Shown here: positions 1-9,536 of the stretch, piece after piece | Layout of the letters: each line of letters begins with the position of its first letter | Numbering within the stretch: the first letter of the stretch is position 1 | NCBI RefSeq assembly: GCF_016907815.1 | Contig: NZ_JAFBCQ010000001.1 | Span: 2,604,001-2,668,000 of the forward strand | From: Microbacterium aurum | GTDB taxonomy: Bacteria > Actinomycetota > Actinomycetes > Actinomycetales > Microbacteriaceae | DNA length: 64,000 nucleotides | Direction of reading: 5' to 3' | Program-made: the position numbers and the translations under genes | The notes under the pieces: model-generated | What the model was told of the DNA's origin: nothing | Databases searched by the model: none | The model's input: only the letters and a program-made list of their open reading frames with translations

Positions 1-68
1 CCGCGGGTCGCGCGCCTAGACTGTCAGTGGGCGCGACGCGTCTCGCGCGCCGCCGTTCCCACCCCGTC

Positions 69-140
69 AGTCTACAGTAGGCACCCCCTCCGGGGGCGTG
101 TCCCGCGCCCTTCGGGCGCCCACCCGGGAGGCGACCCCAC
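69..140 (+). promoter_or_regulatory. ctaA promoter and structured 5' leader
   Basis: A TACAGT hexamer at 73-78 is a plausible -10 for ctaA. The opposite strand carries TAGACT at 69-74, so a divergent promoter may serve a gene left of the window. Between the -10 and the start codon lie two tight hairpins with triloops: five C and five G at 84-96, and gcgccc/gggcgc at 105-119. A GGGAGG ribosome-binding site follows at about 126-131. The promoter assignment is inferred; the hairpins are direct sequence. Confidence 0.45.
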
Positions 141-1139
141 ATGTCCGCGCAGCAGACTTCCGCTCCCGCCGAGCCGGCGTCGACCGACGCCGGCGCCGGG
201 CTCGTCTCGCGCCTGCGGTCCCGACTGCCCGACCGCATCACACGCGCGACGCGCGTGCTGGCCTGGCTCGTGCTGATCAGCAACATCGTGATCGTCGGCA
301 CAGGCGGCCTCGTCCGCCTCACCGGCTCCGGCATGGGCTGCGAGACCTGGCCGTACTGCACGGCGGAATCCCTCGTCCCGACGCGCGAACTCGGCATCCA
401 CGGCCTCATCGAGTTCGGCAACCGCACCCTCACCGGCGTGCTCGTCGTCGTCGCGCTGCTCGCCTTCCTCTCCGTCGTGCGGATGTGGCACACCCGCCCG
501 GAGCTCCCCCGTCTCACCCTCGCCGTCGGTATCGGCATCATCCTGCAGGCCGTCATCGGCGGCGTGACGGTGTGGCTGCACCTGCACCCGAGCATCGTGG
601 GGCTGCACTACCTGGTGTCGGCGGCGCTCGTGGCGCTCTCGGCCGTCTACGTCGCGCGCGTCTACGCGCAACCCGGCCCACGGCGCCGCGCCGTCCCCCG
701 CCGGTACGCGATCCTCACGCACGTCACGAGCGCCGCCGTGCTCGTGACGGTGGTCATCGGCATCCTCCTCACCGGCTCCGGCCCCCACGCCGGCGACGAC
801 GCCGCGGCGCGCAACGGCCTGGACCCGATCTTCTGGCAGCACGTGCACAGCTGGCCCTCGTACGTGCTGTTCGCCCTCACGCTGGTGCTGTTCGCCGCCT
901 CGTTCCGGATGCCGCAGGTCCTGCGCCTGCCGCTGTGGACGGGACTGCTGCTCGGGATCGAGATCGTGCAGATCGCGGTCGGGCTGTGGCAGGCCCGCAC
1001 CGGCCTTCCGATCGTGCTCGTGAACATCCACATGGTGCTCGCGGTGTGCCTGGTCGCGGCGATGACCGCCGTCGTGATGAACCTGAAAGCGCCGCTCGCG
1101 GTGCTTCCGGTCGCCGACGGTTCCACAGCAGGCTCATAG
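141..1139 (+). CDS. ctaA: Haem A synthase (COX15/CtaA family)
   Basis: 332 aa, a usual length for the family. CtaA oxidises the C8 methyl of haem O to the formyl group of haem A, the cofactor of aa3 cytochrome oxidase, in the cytoplasmic membrane. The protein has about eight hydrophobic segments, and the glycine-rich opening helix carrying GTGGLVRLTGSGMGC is diagnostic. Histidines that could ligate haem lie in HGLIEFGNR, HLHPSIVGLHY, HVHSW and NIHMV. A strong GGGAGG site precedes the ATG. It acts after CtaB (haem O synthase), encoded nearby on the opposite strand, and feeds the ctaC-F oxidase encoded at about 38 and 45-48 kb. Confidence 0.95.
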   Translation: MSAQQTSAPAEPASTDAGAGLVSRLRSRLPDRITRATRVLAWLVLISNIVIVGTGGLVRLTGSGMGCETWPYCTAESLVPTRELGIHGLIEFGNRTLTGVLVVVALLAFLSVVRMWHTRPELPRLTLAVGIGIILQAVIGGVTVWLHLHPSIVGLHYLVSAALVALSAVYVARVYAQPGPRRRAVPRRYAILTHVTSAAVLVTVVIGILLTGSGPHAGDDAAARNGLDPIFWQHVHSWPSYVLFALTLVLFAASFRMPQVLRLPLWTGLLLGIEIVQIAVGLWQARTGLPIVLVNIHMVLAVCLVAAMTAVVMNLKAPLAVLPVADGSTAGS

Positions 1140-1223
1140 CGGGCGCATCAGCCGTACCCTGGTGGTTCGCAGATAGTCGATGAGTCGCCGTGTGCGCGGT
1201 GACGTGACAGAAGGAGCCCTTCC

Positions 1224-1685
1224 ATGCCCAACACCGCCCCCCGTCTGAGTCGCAGCATCCCGTTCTGGGTGCTCGTGGGCGGATCCGTCGTCGCGATCGG
1301 CGCCGGCACGTACCTGCTCGTCGACAAGCTCAGCACCATGGCCGCCACCCTCACCGACGGCACCGCGACCGGTGTCGAGGTGTACGCCGGTCAGATCTGG
1401 GCCGTGCTCGGCGCGATCCTCATCGGCGCGGGCCTCATCGGCCTCGCGCTCGCCCTGACCGTCGGCGCCGTGCGGACGCTGGTCCCCACCGCGCCCGTCG
1501 AGGTCGTCGAGCCGCCGGCGTGGGAGGACGAGGTCGTCGTGGCCGAAGCGACCACGGTCGAGAGCGCTGTCGCCGAGCCCGAGGCGCCCACGCCCGTCAT
1601 GACGGACACCGCCGCCGCTGATGCCGCCGCGAGGGACGCCGAGGCCCCGGCATCCGCCACCACCCCGGAGACGCCCGCGCGCTGA
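1224..1685 (+). CDS. Small two-helix membrane protein of unknown function
   Basis: 153 aa, preceded by AAGGAG seven bases before the ATG. It has a short cytoplasmic N-terminus, a hydrophobic segment at about residues 12-34 (from IPFWVLVGG), a loop, a second segment at about 55-85 (IWAVLGAILIGAGLIGLAL), then a long Glu/Ala/Val/Pro-rich acidic tail of about 65 residues likely to be disordered. No catalytic motif is visible. It follows ctaA by 84 bases and is probably cotranscribed, ending just before the strong hairpin at 1698-1767. Similar small proteins are sometimes labelled 'dinucleotide-utilising enzyme', which nothing here supports. A role near the oxidase is only a guess. Confidence 0.75.
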   Translation: MPNTAPRLSRSIPFWVLVGGSVVAIGAGTYLLVDKLSTMAATLTDGTATGVEVYAGQIWAVLGAILIGAGLIGLALALTVGAVRTLVPTAPVEVVEPPAWEDEVVVAEATTVESAVAEPEAPTPVMTDTAAADAAARDAEAPASATTPETPAR

Positions 1686-1697
1686 CCCGCCCGCAGT

Positions 1698-1767
1698 ACG
1701 ACGGAGATCTGCAGTTCTTCGGACGATCGCATTCGATGCGGTCCGAAGAACTGCAGATCTCCGTTGT
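1698..1767. terminator. Very long inverted repeat ending in a short T-run
   Basis: Arms 1701-1724 and 1741-1764 are perfectly complementary over 24 bp (left arm starts acggagatctgcag). They extend to 27 bp with one G-U pair. The loop itself folds into a 5-bp helper stem (cgcat/atgcg, 1728-1740). GTTGTTTT follows on the plus strand, so it can terminate the ctaA-side transcript. The stem is much longer and more AT-rich than an ordinary terminator, so it may be a mobile palindromic element or a bidirectional terminator. Confidence 0.75.
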
Positions 1768-1791
1768 TTTCAGCCCGGTCGTAAGACCTGC

Positions 1792-1945
1792 TCAGTGGGC
1801 CAGGTGGAGTCCCGCGGCGATCGCGCGCATGACGGCATCCTGAACCGACGGCCACTGATCGACGACCTGAGCGTAGGTGAAGTGCAGCACGTGGTAGCCA
1901 CGCGCGAGCAGAGCGGCGTCGTGGCTGTTGTCCGAGGCGCGCCGT
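1792..1945 (-). pseudogene. 3' remnant of a DUF559-type endonuclease/AbiEi-like gene
   Basis: Reading the minus strand to the stop at 1792-1794 gives SHDAALLARGYHVLHFTYAQ followed by VVDQWPSVQDAVMRAIA and a short tail. This matches the C-terminus common to actinobacterial DUF559 (very-short-patch-repair-like) proteins, where ALLARGYxVLRFTYxQV forms the last strands of the nuclease fold. Upstream, in the same frame, only an Arg run and unrelated sequence are seen. No start codon or catalytic core is present, so it is a decayed fragment. The family name comes from pattern recognition, not a search. Confidence 0.6.
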
Positions 1946-2022
1946 CGTCGACGGCGCGCTCCACCGTGTAGCGGGAGTGGCCCGCGCTCAGGAGCGACCG
2001 GACACGCGCGACGCGGCCGGAC

Positions 2023-2949
2023 TCAGAAGGGCAGCAGCGGGTCGATCGCGATCGCGAGGAACAGGAGCGTCAAGTACGTGATCGAGGCGTGGAAGACACG
2101 CATCGGCTTGATCTGCTCACCGCGTACGGCGCGGGCGTACAGCACGTGCGACTCGAAGATGAACCAGCCGCCGAACACGACGGCCGAGACGGTGTAGACG
2201 AGACCCATGCCGGCGACCGGAACGAGCAGCAGCGACGATGCGACCGTTGCCCACGCGTACAGGATGACCTGCAGACCGACCTGCAGGCCGTCCCGCGTCG
2301 CGCCGAGCATCGGGACGTCGGCCTCCTGGTAGTCGCCCTTGTACTTCATCGACAGCGGCCAGTAGTGCGGCGGGGTCCACAGGAACACCAGCAGGAACAG
2401 GATGACCGGCGGCCAGTCCAGCGACCCGGTGACCGCGGACCAGCCGATCAGCACCGGGAAACACCCGGCGATGCCGCCCCAGACGATGTTCTGCTCGGTG
2501 CGGCGCTTGAGGACGATCGTGTAGATGACGACGTAGAAGAAGATCGCGACGACGCTGAGGGTGGCCGCCAGCCAGTTCGTCGTCAGCAGCAGCCAGACGG
2601 TGGATGCCGCCGCGAGCGTCCATGCGAAGATCAGCGCGCCGCGGGGCGAGACCTCGCCGGTCACGAGCGGCCGGTTCTCGGTGCGGTGCATGTGCGCGTC
2701 GATGTCACGGTCGATGTACATGTTGAACGTCGCCGCCGACCCGGCGCTCATCGCGCCGCCGATCACCGTCGCCAGCACCAGCCACAGGTTCGGCATGCCG
2801 TTCTGCGCGAGGATCATCACCGGGACGGTCGTCACCAGCAGGAGTTCGAGGACGCGGGGCTTGGTGAGGGTGATGTAGGCCCGGACGGTGCGGCCGATGC
2901 TCTGCCGGGTCGCGGTGACCTCGCTCGCCCGTGTCGTCGTGATGTCCAT
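2023..2949 (-). CDS. ctaB: Protohaem IX farnesyltransferase (haem O synthase)
   Basis: 308 aa, full length for this UbiA-family prenyltransferase. It transfers a farnesyl group to haem B, giving haem O, in the cytoplasmic membrane. The first Asp-rich motif is in [18 protein letters not shown] (Mg-diphosphate binding). The second conserved loop is [13 protein letters not shown]. About nine hydrophobic segments are visible, and the N-terminal [15 protein letters not shown] signature is typical of CtaB. It is divergent from tkt, as in many actinobacteria. A TAGACT hexamer at 2977-2982 on the minus strand is a likely -10, leaving a leader of about 20-25 nt with an AGGGG site. Confidence 0.96.
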   Translation of the reverse strand: MDITTTRASEVTATRQSIGRTVRAYITLTKPRVLELLLVTTVPVMILAQNGMPNLWLVLATVIGGAMSAGSAATFNMYIDRDIDAHMHRTENRPLVTGEVSPRGALIFAWTLAAASTVWLLLTTNWLAATLSVVAIFFYVVIYTIVLKRRTEQNIVWGGIAGCFPVLIGWSAVTGSLDWPPVILFLLVFLWTPPHYWPLSMKYKGDYQEADVPMLGATRDGLQVGLQVILYAWATVASSLLLVPVAGMGLVYTVSAVVFGGWFIFESHVLYARAVRGEQIKPMRVFHASITYLTLLFLAIAIDPLLPF

Positions 2950-2976
2950 CGCCCCTGCCGTCCGATCGTCGCCCCA

Positions 2977-2982
2977 AGTCTA
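2977..2982 (-). promoter_or_regulatory. Likely -10 hexamer of ctaB
   Basis: TAGACT on the minus strand, about 28 nt upstream of the ctaB ATG. No clear -35 is visible, as is common for actinobacterial sigma-A promoters. A TATGCT at 3050-3055 on the plus strand could be the tkt -10, making this a divergent promoter region. Confidence 0.35.
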
Positions 2983-3140
2983 GGTCATCCGCCCTCGTCA
3001 GACGGCGTCATGAAGCGGTGCGCATGGCCACCGGGGTATGCCGCTTCGATATGCTGAAGGCACCTGCGCGCGCGACGCCGACTCCTCCCCCCCCGGAAAA
3101 GATCCTGCGGCCGCGCACGTGCCCCGACGAAAGGCGAAGC

Positions 3141-5219
3141 GTGTCAGATCTGCTGTGGGAAGAGATCGATCGGCGCGCGGTGGACACCGCGCGGGTGCTG
3201 GCGGCGGATGCCGTGGAGAAGGTCGGCAACGGCCACCCCGGCACTGCGATGAGCCTGGCCCCGGCGGCCTACCTGCTGTATCAGCGGGTGCTGCGCCACG
3301 ACCCGGCCGACACGCACTGGATCGGTCGCGACCGGTTCATCCTCTCGGCGGGTCACTCGTCGCTGACGCAGTACGTGCAGCTGTACCTGGGCGGGTTCGG
3401 TCTGGAGCTGAAGGACCTCAAGGCGCTGCGCACGTGGGGTTCGCTCACTCCGGGTCACCCGGAGTACGGGCACACGAAGGGCGTGGAGATCACGACCGGC
3501 CCGCTGGGGCAGGGACTGTCCTCCGCGGTCGGGTTCGCGTACGCGGCGCGCTACGAGCGCGGTCTGTTCGACCCGGAGGCGCCGGCGGGTGAGAGCCCGT
3601 TCGACCACTTCGTGTACGTGATCGCCAGTGACGGCGACCTGCAGGAGGGTGTGACCAGTGAGGCGTCGAGCCTGGCGGGTCACCAGGAGCTCGGCAACCT
3701 GATCGCGATCTACGACTCCAACCAGATCTCCATCGAGGACGACACCAACGTCGCGTTCACGGAGGATGTCGCCCAGCGTTACGACGCGTACGGCTGGCAC
3801 GTGCAGACAGTGGACTGGAAGCGGACCGGCGAGTATGTCGAGGACGTCGCCGAGCTGTACGCGGCGATCCAGGCTGCGCAGGGCGTGACCGACAAGCCGT
3901 CGCTGATCATCCTCAAGACCATCATCGGGTGGCCCTCGCCCGGCAAGCAGAACACCGGCAAGATCCACGGCTCCGCACTCGGCGCCGACGAGCTCGCCGC
4001 GACGAAGAAGGTGCTCGGGTTCGACCCGGAGCAGTCGTTCGTCGTTGCCGACGACGTCATCGCACACACCCGCAAGCTCGCCGAGCGTGCCGCCGAGGCG
4101 CGCGCCGCGTGGCAGGCGGACTTCGATGCGTGGGCTGCGGCGAACCCGGAGCGCAAGGCGCTGCTGGACCGCCTCGAGGCGGGCGCGCTGCCCGCGGACC
4201 TGTCCGCACCGACGTTCGAGGCCGGCAAGGACGTGTCCACCCGCGCCGCATCGGGTCAGGTCATCAACGCCCTCGCCGCGCAGCTCCCGGAGCTGTGGGG
4301 CGGGTCGGCGGACCTCGCCGAGTCGAACCTCACGACGATCAAGGATGCCAAGAGCTTCATCCCCGCGAAGTGGTCGACCCGCGAGTGGTCGGGCGACCCG
4401 TACGGCCGGGTGCTGCACTTCGGCATCCGCGAGCACGCCATGGGCGCGATCGTCAACGGCATCAAGCTGCACGGTCCGACCCGCCCGTTCGGCGGCACGT
4501 TCCTGATCTTCAGCGACTACATGCGGCCCGCGGTGCGCCTGGCGGCGCTCATGGACATCCCGTCGGTGTTCGTGTGGACGCACGACTCCGTCGCGCTCGG
4601 CGAGGACGGCCCCACCCACCAGCCCATCGAGCAGCTGTCCACGCTGCGCCTCATCCCGAACTTCACCGTCGTCCGCCCCGCGGACGCGAACGAGACGTCC
4701 GCGGCGTGGCTGGAGATCGTCCGCCGCACCACGGGCGGCCCGGTCGGGATCGCGCTCACCCGTCAGAACATCCCCGTCTTCCCCCGCGGCGAGGACGGCT
4801 TCGCCACGACGGAGGGCGTCGCGAAGGGCGCATACGTGCTCATCGACGCCGACGGCGGCCAGCCCGACGTCATCCTCATCGCCACTGGCTCCGAGGTGCA
4901 GCTCGCCGTCCAGGCGCGCGCGACCCTCGCCGCCGAGGGCATCAAGGCCCGCGTCGTGTCGGCGCCGTCGCTGGAGTGGTTCGCGGAGCAGGATGCTGCG
5001 TACCGCGAGAGCGTGCTCCCGGCATCCGTCACCGCCCGCGTCTCGGTCGAGGCCGGCTCCACCCCGCTGTGGAAGACCGTCGTCGGCGACCGCGGCCGCT
5101 CCGTCGGCATCGACCACTTCGGTGCGTCCGCCGACTACAAGACCCTGTTCGAGAAGTTCGGCGTCACCGCCGACGCGGTCGTGGAAGCGGCTCGCGCAAC
5201 TGTCAAGGAGAACGCATGA
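3141..5219 (+). CDS. tkt: Transketolase
   Basis: 692 aa from the GTG at 3141, chosen because GAAAGGCGAAG lies just upstream and the protein then starts at the family's usual point ([19 protein letters not shown]). An in-frame ATG at 3018 would add an unrelated leader. The enzyme moves two-carbon units between ketose and aldose phosphates using thiamine diphosphate. The N-terminal half carries [19 protein letters not shown] and the ThDP/Mg region [20 protein letters not shown] with YDSNQ. The pyrimidine-binding half has [18 protein letters not shown] and [15 protein letters not shown]. It opens the tkt-tal-pgi-zwf-opcA-pgl operon, and its stop overlaps the tal start. Confidence 0.97.
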   Translation: MSDLLWEEIDRRAVDTARVLAADAVEKVGNGHPGTAMSLAPAAYLLYQRVLRHDPADTHWIGRDRFILSAGHSSLTQYVQLYLGGFGLELKDLKALRTWGSLTPGHPEYGHTKGVEITTGPLGQGLSSAVGFAYAARYERGLFDPEAPAGESPFDHFVYVIASDGDLQEGVTSEASSLAGHQELGNLIAIYDSNQISIEDDTNVAFTEDVAQRYDAYGWHVQTVDWKRTGEYVEDVAELYAAIQAAQGVTDKPSLIILKTIIGWPSPGKQNTGKIHGSALGADELAATKKVLGFDPEQSFVVADDVIAHTRKLAERAAEARAAWQADFDAWAAANPERKALLDRLEAGALPADLSAPTFEAGKDVSTRAASGQVINALAAQLPELWGGSADLAESNLTTIKDAKSFIPAKWSTREWSGDPYGRVLHFGIREHAMGAIVNGIKLHGPTRPFGGTFLIFSDYMRPAVRLAALMDIPSVFVWTHDSVALGEDGPTHQPIEQLSTLRLIPNFTVVRPADANETSAAWLEIVRRTTGGPVGIALTRQNIPVFPRGEDGFATTEGVAKGAYVLIDADGGQPDVILIATGSEVQLAVQARATLAAEGIKARVVSAPSLEWFAEQDAAYRESVLPASVTARVSVEAGSTPLWKTVVGDRGRSVGIDHFGASADYKTLFEKFGVTADAVVEAARATVKENA

Positions 5220-6334
5220 GCACCCCCACGCAGGACCTCGCCGACGCCGGCGTCAGCATCTGGCTGGACGACCTGTCGCGTCAGCGCATCACCACCGGCA
5301 ACCTGCAGGAGCTCATCGAGACCCGCAACGTCGTCGGCGTCACCACCAACCCGACGATCTTCCAGGGCGCCATCTCGGCAGGCGTCGGCTATGAAGAGGC
5401 CATCGCGGCGCAGGCGAGCGCCGGCGCCACGGCCGATGACGCGATCTTCGCGCTGACCACCACCGACGTGCGCGACGCGTGCGACATCTTCCGGCCGATC
5501 TACGACGCGACCGACGGCATCGACGGCCGCGTGTCGATCGAGGTCTCCCCCGACCTCGCCCACGACACCGCCGCGACCGTCGCGGAGGCCAAGAAGCTGC
5601 ACGCCGCCGTCGACCGCCCGAACGTCCTCATCAAGATCCCCGCCACGAAGGCCGGCCTTCCCGCCATCACCGAGGTGATCGCGGCGGGCATCTCGGTCAA
5701 CGTGACGCTCATCTTCTCGCTCGAGCGCTACGCCGCCGTCATCGACGCCTACCTGGCCGGGCTCGAGCAGGCCCGCTCGGCCGACGTCGAGCTGTCGACG
5801 ATCCACTCGGTCGCGTCGTTCTTCGTCTCCCGCGTGGACACGGAGGTCGACAAGCGTCTCGCCGCCATCGGCACCGACGACGCCCTCGCGCTGAAGGGCC
5901 TCGCCGGCATCGCCAACGCGCGTCTCGCCTACGAGCTGTTCGAGCAGCGCTTCGCCGACAAGCGCGCGCAGGACCTCGTATCGGCAGGCGCGAACCTGCA
6001 GCGTCCGCTCTGGGCGTCCACGGGCGTCAAGGACCCGGCCCTCCCCGACACGCTCTATGTCACCGAGCTCGTCGCGCCCGGCACCGTGAACACGATGCCC
6101 GAGAAGACGCTCCAGGCCACGTTCGACCACGGCGTCATCGCCGGCGACACCGTGACCGGCACGTATGCCGCGTCGCACCAGGTCTTCGACGACCTCGCCG
6201 CGGCCGGTGTCGACCTCGAGGACGTGACGCAGCTACTCGAGGACGAGGGCGTGGACAAGTTCATCGCCTCGTGGCACGAGCTGCAGCAGACTGTCGCCAC
6301 CGCGCTGGACGCCGCCGCGGAGAACGACCGGTGA
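5216..6334 (+). CDS. tal: Transaldolase (actinobacterial long form)
   Basis: 372 aa, the longer transaldolase type found in actinobacteria and cyanobacteria. It transfers a dihydroxyacetone unit between sugar phosphates in the non-oxidative pentose-phosphate pathway. The Schiff-base lysine lies in [28 protein letters not shown] near residue 40 and [18 protein letters not shown] are further family motifs. The start ATG overlaps the tkt stop as ATGA, indicating translational coupling. Its own TGA overlaps the GTG of pgi. Cytosolic; position after tkt is the conserved actinobacterial order. Confidence 0.96.
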   Translation: MSTPTQDLADAGVSIWLDDLSRQRITTGNLQELIETRNVVGVTTNPTIFQGAISAGVGYEEAIAAQASAGATADDAIFALTTTDVRDACDIFRPIYDATDGIDGRVSIEVSPDLAHDTAATVAEAKKLHAAVDRPNVLIKIPATKAGLPAITEVIAAGISVNVTLIFSLERYAAVIDAYLAGLEQARSADVELSTIHSVASFFVSRVDTEVDKRLAAIGTDDALALKGLAGIANARLAYELFEQRFADKRAQDLVSAGANLQRPLWASTGVKDPALPDTLYVTELVAPGTVNTMPEKTLQATFDHGVIAGDTVTGTYAASHQVFDDLAAAGVDLEDVTQLLEDEGVDKFIASWHELQQTVATALDAAAENDR

Positions 6335-7959
6335 GTTTCGAGATCCACGTCTCGGGTCACGTGCGGGATGTCGTCGAGCGGGAGCTGCCCGGCCTCGTCG
6401 ACAGCCTGATCGCCAGCGGCATCACCGCCGGCGACGCGGACCTGTGGGGCCCCGACGCCGCCGCAGAAGCGGCGCGGCGTCTGGGCTGGGTGGACGCCGT
6501 CACGGTGTCGCGCCCCCTCGTGCCCGAGATCCTGGCGCTGCGTGAGGACCTGCTCGCCCGGGGTCTCACCCGCGTCGTGCTCGCCGGGATGGGCGGGTCG
6601 TCGCTCGCACCCGAGGTCATCGCGCAGACCGCCGGAGTCCCGCTGGTCATCCTCGATTCGACCGACCCCGGCCAGGTGCTGGCCGCCATCGACGGTGACG
6701 CCGAATCGGGCGGGCTCGCCCAGACGGTGCTCGTGGTGGCCTCCAAGTCCGGCTCGACCGTCGAAACCGACTCGGCGCGTCGCGCGTTCGAGGCGGCGTG
6801 GAGCGACCTCGGCATCGACCCCGCCGAGCGCATCGTCGTGGTCACCGACCCCGGCTCGCCGCTCGAGGAGTCCGCGCGTGCCGCGGGCTACCGCGTCTTC
6901 ACGGCGGATCCGAACGTCGGCGGGCGGTACTCCGCCCTGACGGCGTTCGGCCTCGTTCCGTCGGGACTGGCCGGCGTCGACATCGACGAACTGCTCGACG
7001 AAGCGGAGGCGACACTGCTCGAGGTCGCCATCGACGACCCCCGCAACCCCGCGCTGGTGCTCGCCGCCGCGATCGCCGGCACGGCAGCGAACGGCGCACG
7101 CCGCGACAAGCTCGGCCTCGTCAGCGACGGCACCCACATCGTGGGCCTGCCCGACTGGATCGAGCAGCTCGTGGCCGAGTCGACCGGCAAGAACGGCACC
7201 GGCATCCTGCCCGTCGTGCTGCTGCCGGTCTCCCCCGAGGTCGAGCAGACGCCGCACGACGTGCAGATCGTCCGTCTCGTCGACGACGCGGTGCACTTCC
7301 GGATCCTCGAGCAGTATCCGGGTGAGGTGCTGATCAGCGGCTCGCTCGGCGCGCAGTTCGTCGTGTGGGAGTACGCGACGGCGATCGCGGGACGGATGCT
7401 GGGGATCAACCCGTTCGACCAGCCCGACGTCGAGTCGGCGAAGGAGGCCGCGCGCGGGCTCCTCGACGCCCGCCCGCCGGCGCGGCCGGCGGCGTTCGCC
7501 GCCGACGGCGTCGAGGTGCGCGTCTCCGACCCCGCCCTCGCCGCCTCCGGCACCCTCGCCGGCGTGCTCGAGGCGCTGTGGCAGCGCCTGGGCGACGGCG
7601 GCTACGTCGCGGTGCAGGCCTACCTCGATCGCACCGCCGTGCCGCAGCTGGCCGGCATCCGCGAACTGATCGCCGCCGACACCGGCCGCCCCACCACCTT
7701 CGGCTGGGGTCCCCGGTTCCTGCACTCCACCGGCCAGTACCACAAGGGCGGACCGGCGACCGGCGTGTTCGTCCAGATCCTGGGCTCGGGCGAGATCGAT
7801 CTCGAGATCCCCGGCAGGCCCTTCACCTTCGGACAGCTGATCGCCGCTCAGGCCGCCGGCGACGCCGACGTCCTCGTCGCGCACGGCCGCCCCGTCATCA
7901 CCCTGACCCTGACCGACCCGCAGGCCGACGTGCTGTCGCTGTTCGAAGCAGCGCAGTAG
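6331..7959 (+). CDS. pgi: Glucose-6-phosphate isomerase
   Basis: 542 aa from a GTG that overlaps the tal TGA (GTGA). It interconverts glucose-6-phosphate and fructose-6-phosphate. It is the divergent bacterial PGI class linked to tal in actinobacteria. The sugar-phosphate binding SIS fold is recognised by [28 protein letters not shown] and [25 protein letters not shown] and [12 protein letters not shown] hold the later active-site residues. Tight coupling with tal and the downstream zwf-opcA-pgl genes places it at the branch between glycolysis and the oxidative pentose-phosphate pathway. Confidence 0.93.
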   Translation: MSFEIHVSGHVRDVVERELPGLVDSLIASGITAGDADLWGPDAAAEAARRLGWVDAVTVSRPLVPEILALREDLLARGLTRVVLAGMGGSSLAPEVIAQTAGVPLVILDSTDPGQVLAAIDGDAESGGLAQTVLVVASKSGSTVETDSARRAFEAAWSDLGIDPAERIVVVTDPGSPLEESARAAGYRVFTADPNVGGRYSALTAFGLVPSGLAGVDIDELLDEAEATLLEVAIDDPRNPALVLAAAIAGTAANGARRDKLGLVSDGTHIVGLPDWIEQLVAESTGKNGTGILPVVLLPVSPEVEQTPHDVQIVRLVDDAVHFRILEQYPGEVLISGSLGAQFVVWEYATAIAGRMLGINPFDQPDVESAKEAARGLLDARPPARPAAFAADGVEVRVSDPALAASGTLAGVLEALWQRLGDGGYVAVQAYLDRTAVPQLAGIRELIAADTGRPTTFGWGPRFLHSTGQYHKGGPATGVFVQILGSGEIDLEIPGRPFTFGQLIAAQAAGDADVLVAHGRPVITLTLTDPQADVLSLFEAAQ

Positions 7960-7985
7960 TCGCACCCCGCTAGGAGCTCCCCTCG

Positions 7986-9536
7986 ATGACTGCCGAAATC
8001 TCGCGCGGCCACAATCCGCTGCGCGATCCCGAGGATCGGCGCCTGAACCGCATCGCCGGTCCCAGCGCGCTCGTGATCTTCGGCGTGACGGGCGACCTGT
8101 CCCGCAAGAAGCTCATGCCCGCCGTGTATGACCTCGCGAACCGGGGTCTGCTGCCACCCGGGTTCGCGCTGGTCGGCTTCGCGCGCCGCGACTGGGAGGA
8201 CCAGGACTTCGCGAACGTCGTCCACGACGCCGTCCGCCAGCACGCGCGCACGCCGTTCCGTGAGGAGACGTGGAAGCAGCTGCTGCAGGGCATCCGCTTC
8301 GTCTCCGGCGAGTTCGGCGACGACGACGCGTTCCGCCGGCTGCGCGAGACGGTCGAGAAGCTCGACGTCGAACGCGGCACCATGGGCAACCACGCGTTCT
8401 ACCTCTCGATCCCGCCGCGCGACTTCCCCATCGTCGCGAAGCAGCTGAAGGACTCCGGACTTGTCGACGACCGGTCCAACAACCCCGACGCGTGGCGTCG
8501 CGTCGTCATCGAGAAGCCGTTCGGCAGCGATCTGCAGACGGCGCGTGAGCTGAACGCCGCGCTCGAGGTCGCCTTCCCGGCCGACTCGATCTTCCGCATC
8601 GACCACTACCTCGGCAAGGAGACGGTGCAGAACATCCTCGCGCTGCGCTTCGCCAACGAGCTGTACGAGCCGATCTGGAACGCCAACTACGTCGACCACG
8701 TGCAGATCACGATGGCCGAGGACATCGGCGTCGGCGGCCGCGCGGGCTACTACGACGGCATCGGCGCGGCACGCGACGTCATCCAGAACCACCTCCTGCA
8801 GCTTCTGGCGCTGACCGCCATGGAGGAGCCGATCTCCATGGACGCGAAGGACCTGCGCGCCGAGAAGGAGAAGGTGCTGGCCGCCGTCCGGCTGCCGGAG
8901 GACCTGTCGACCGCCACCGCCCGCGGGCAGTACGGCGGCGGCTGGCAGGGCGGCGAGAAGGTCACCGCCTTCCTCGAGGAGGACGGCATGAACCCGCAGT
9001 CCACGACCGAGACGTATGCCGCGGTCAAGCTCGAGATCGCCACGCGCCGCTGGGCGGGCGTGCCGTTCTACCTGCGCACCGGCAAGCGCCTCGGTCGCCG
9101 CGTCACCGAGATCGCCGTCGTCTTCAAGCGAGCGCCGCAGCACCTGTTCCAGCGCAACCAGACGCTCGAGCTCGGCCAGAACGCGCTCGTCATCCGCGTG
9201 CAGCCCGACGAGGGCGTGACGATCCGCTTCGGCTCGAAGGTGCCGGGCGCGGCGAACGAAGTGCGCGACGTGACGATGGACTTCGGCTACGGCCACGCCT
9301 TCACCGAGTCGAGCCCGGAGGCGTACGAGCGCCTCATCCTCGACGTCCTGCTCGGCGACCCGCCGCTGTTCCCCCGCCATGAGGAGGTGGAGCTGTCGTG
9401 GAAGATCCTCGATCCGGTCGAGGAGTTCTGGGCAGCCCAGGGCGGCCCGCTCGAGCAGTACTCCCCCGGATCGTGGGGTCCCCCGTCCGCCGATGAGCTC
9501 TTGGCCCGTGACGGCCGCGTCTGGAGGCGCCCGTGA
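7986..9536 (+). CDS. zwf: Glucose-6-phosphate 1-dehydrogenase
   Basis: 516 aa, full length, with TAGGAG upstream of the ATG. It oxidises glucose-6-phosphate to 6-phosphogluconolactone while reducing NADP. The Rossmann fingerprint is VIFGVTGDLSRKKLMPAVYDL near residue 30. The substrate and catalytic signature RIDHYLGKETVQNILALRF is at about residue 200, preceded by VIEKPFGSDL. YDGIGAARDVIQNHLLQLL and PFYLRTGKRL are further conserved blocks. It is followed, with a 4-base overlap, by opcA, whose product is needed for its assembly or activation in actinobacteria. Confidence 0.97.
   Translation: MTAEISRGHNPLRDPEDRRLNRIAGPSALVIFGVTGDLSRKKLMPAVYDLANRGLLPPGFALVGFARRDWEDQDFANVVHDAVRQHARTPFREETWKQLLQGIRFVSGEFGDDDAFRRLRETVEKLDVERGTMGNHAFYLSIPPRDFPIVAKQLKDSGLVDDRSNNPDAWRRVVIEKPFGSDLQTARELNAALEVAFPADSIFRIDHYLGKETVQNILALRFANELYEPIWNANYVDHVQITMAEDIGVGGRAGYYDGIGAARDVIQNHLLQLLALTAMEEPISMDAKDLRAEKEKVLAAVRLPEDLSTATARGQYGGGWQGGEKVTAFLEEDGMNPQSTTETYAAVKLEIATRRWAGVPFYLRTGKRLGRRVTEIAVVFKRAPQHLFQRNQTLELGQNALVIRVQPDEGVTIRFGSKVPGAANEVRDVTMDFGYGHAFTESSPEAYERLILDVLLGDPPLFPRHEEVELSWKILDPVEEFWAAQGGPLEQYSPGSWGPPSADELLARDGRVWRRP

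Noticed and set aside
22..43. TGTCAGTG near the left edge as another PafBC-type promoter
   Set aside because: The hexamer at the required spacing is GCGTCT, not TAnnnT, and no gene starts right after it.
3929..5215. Long plus-strand extension upstream of tal
   Set aside because: The upstream part lies inside tkt in another frame and is Arg/Gly/Ala-rich noise; the real tal start is the ATG at 5216.
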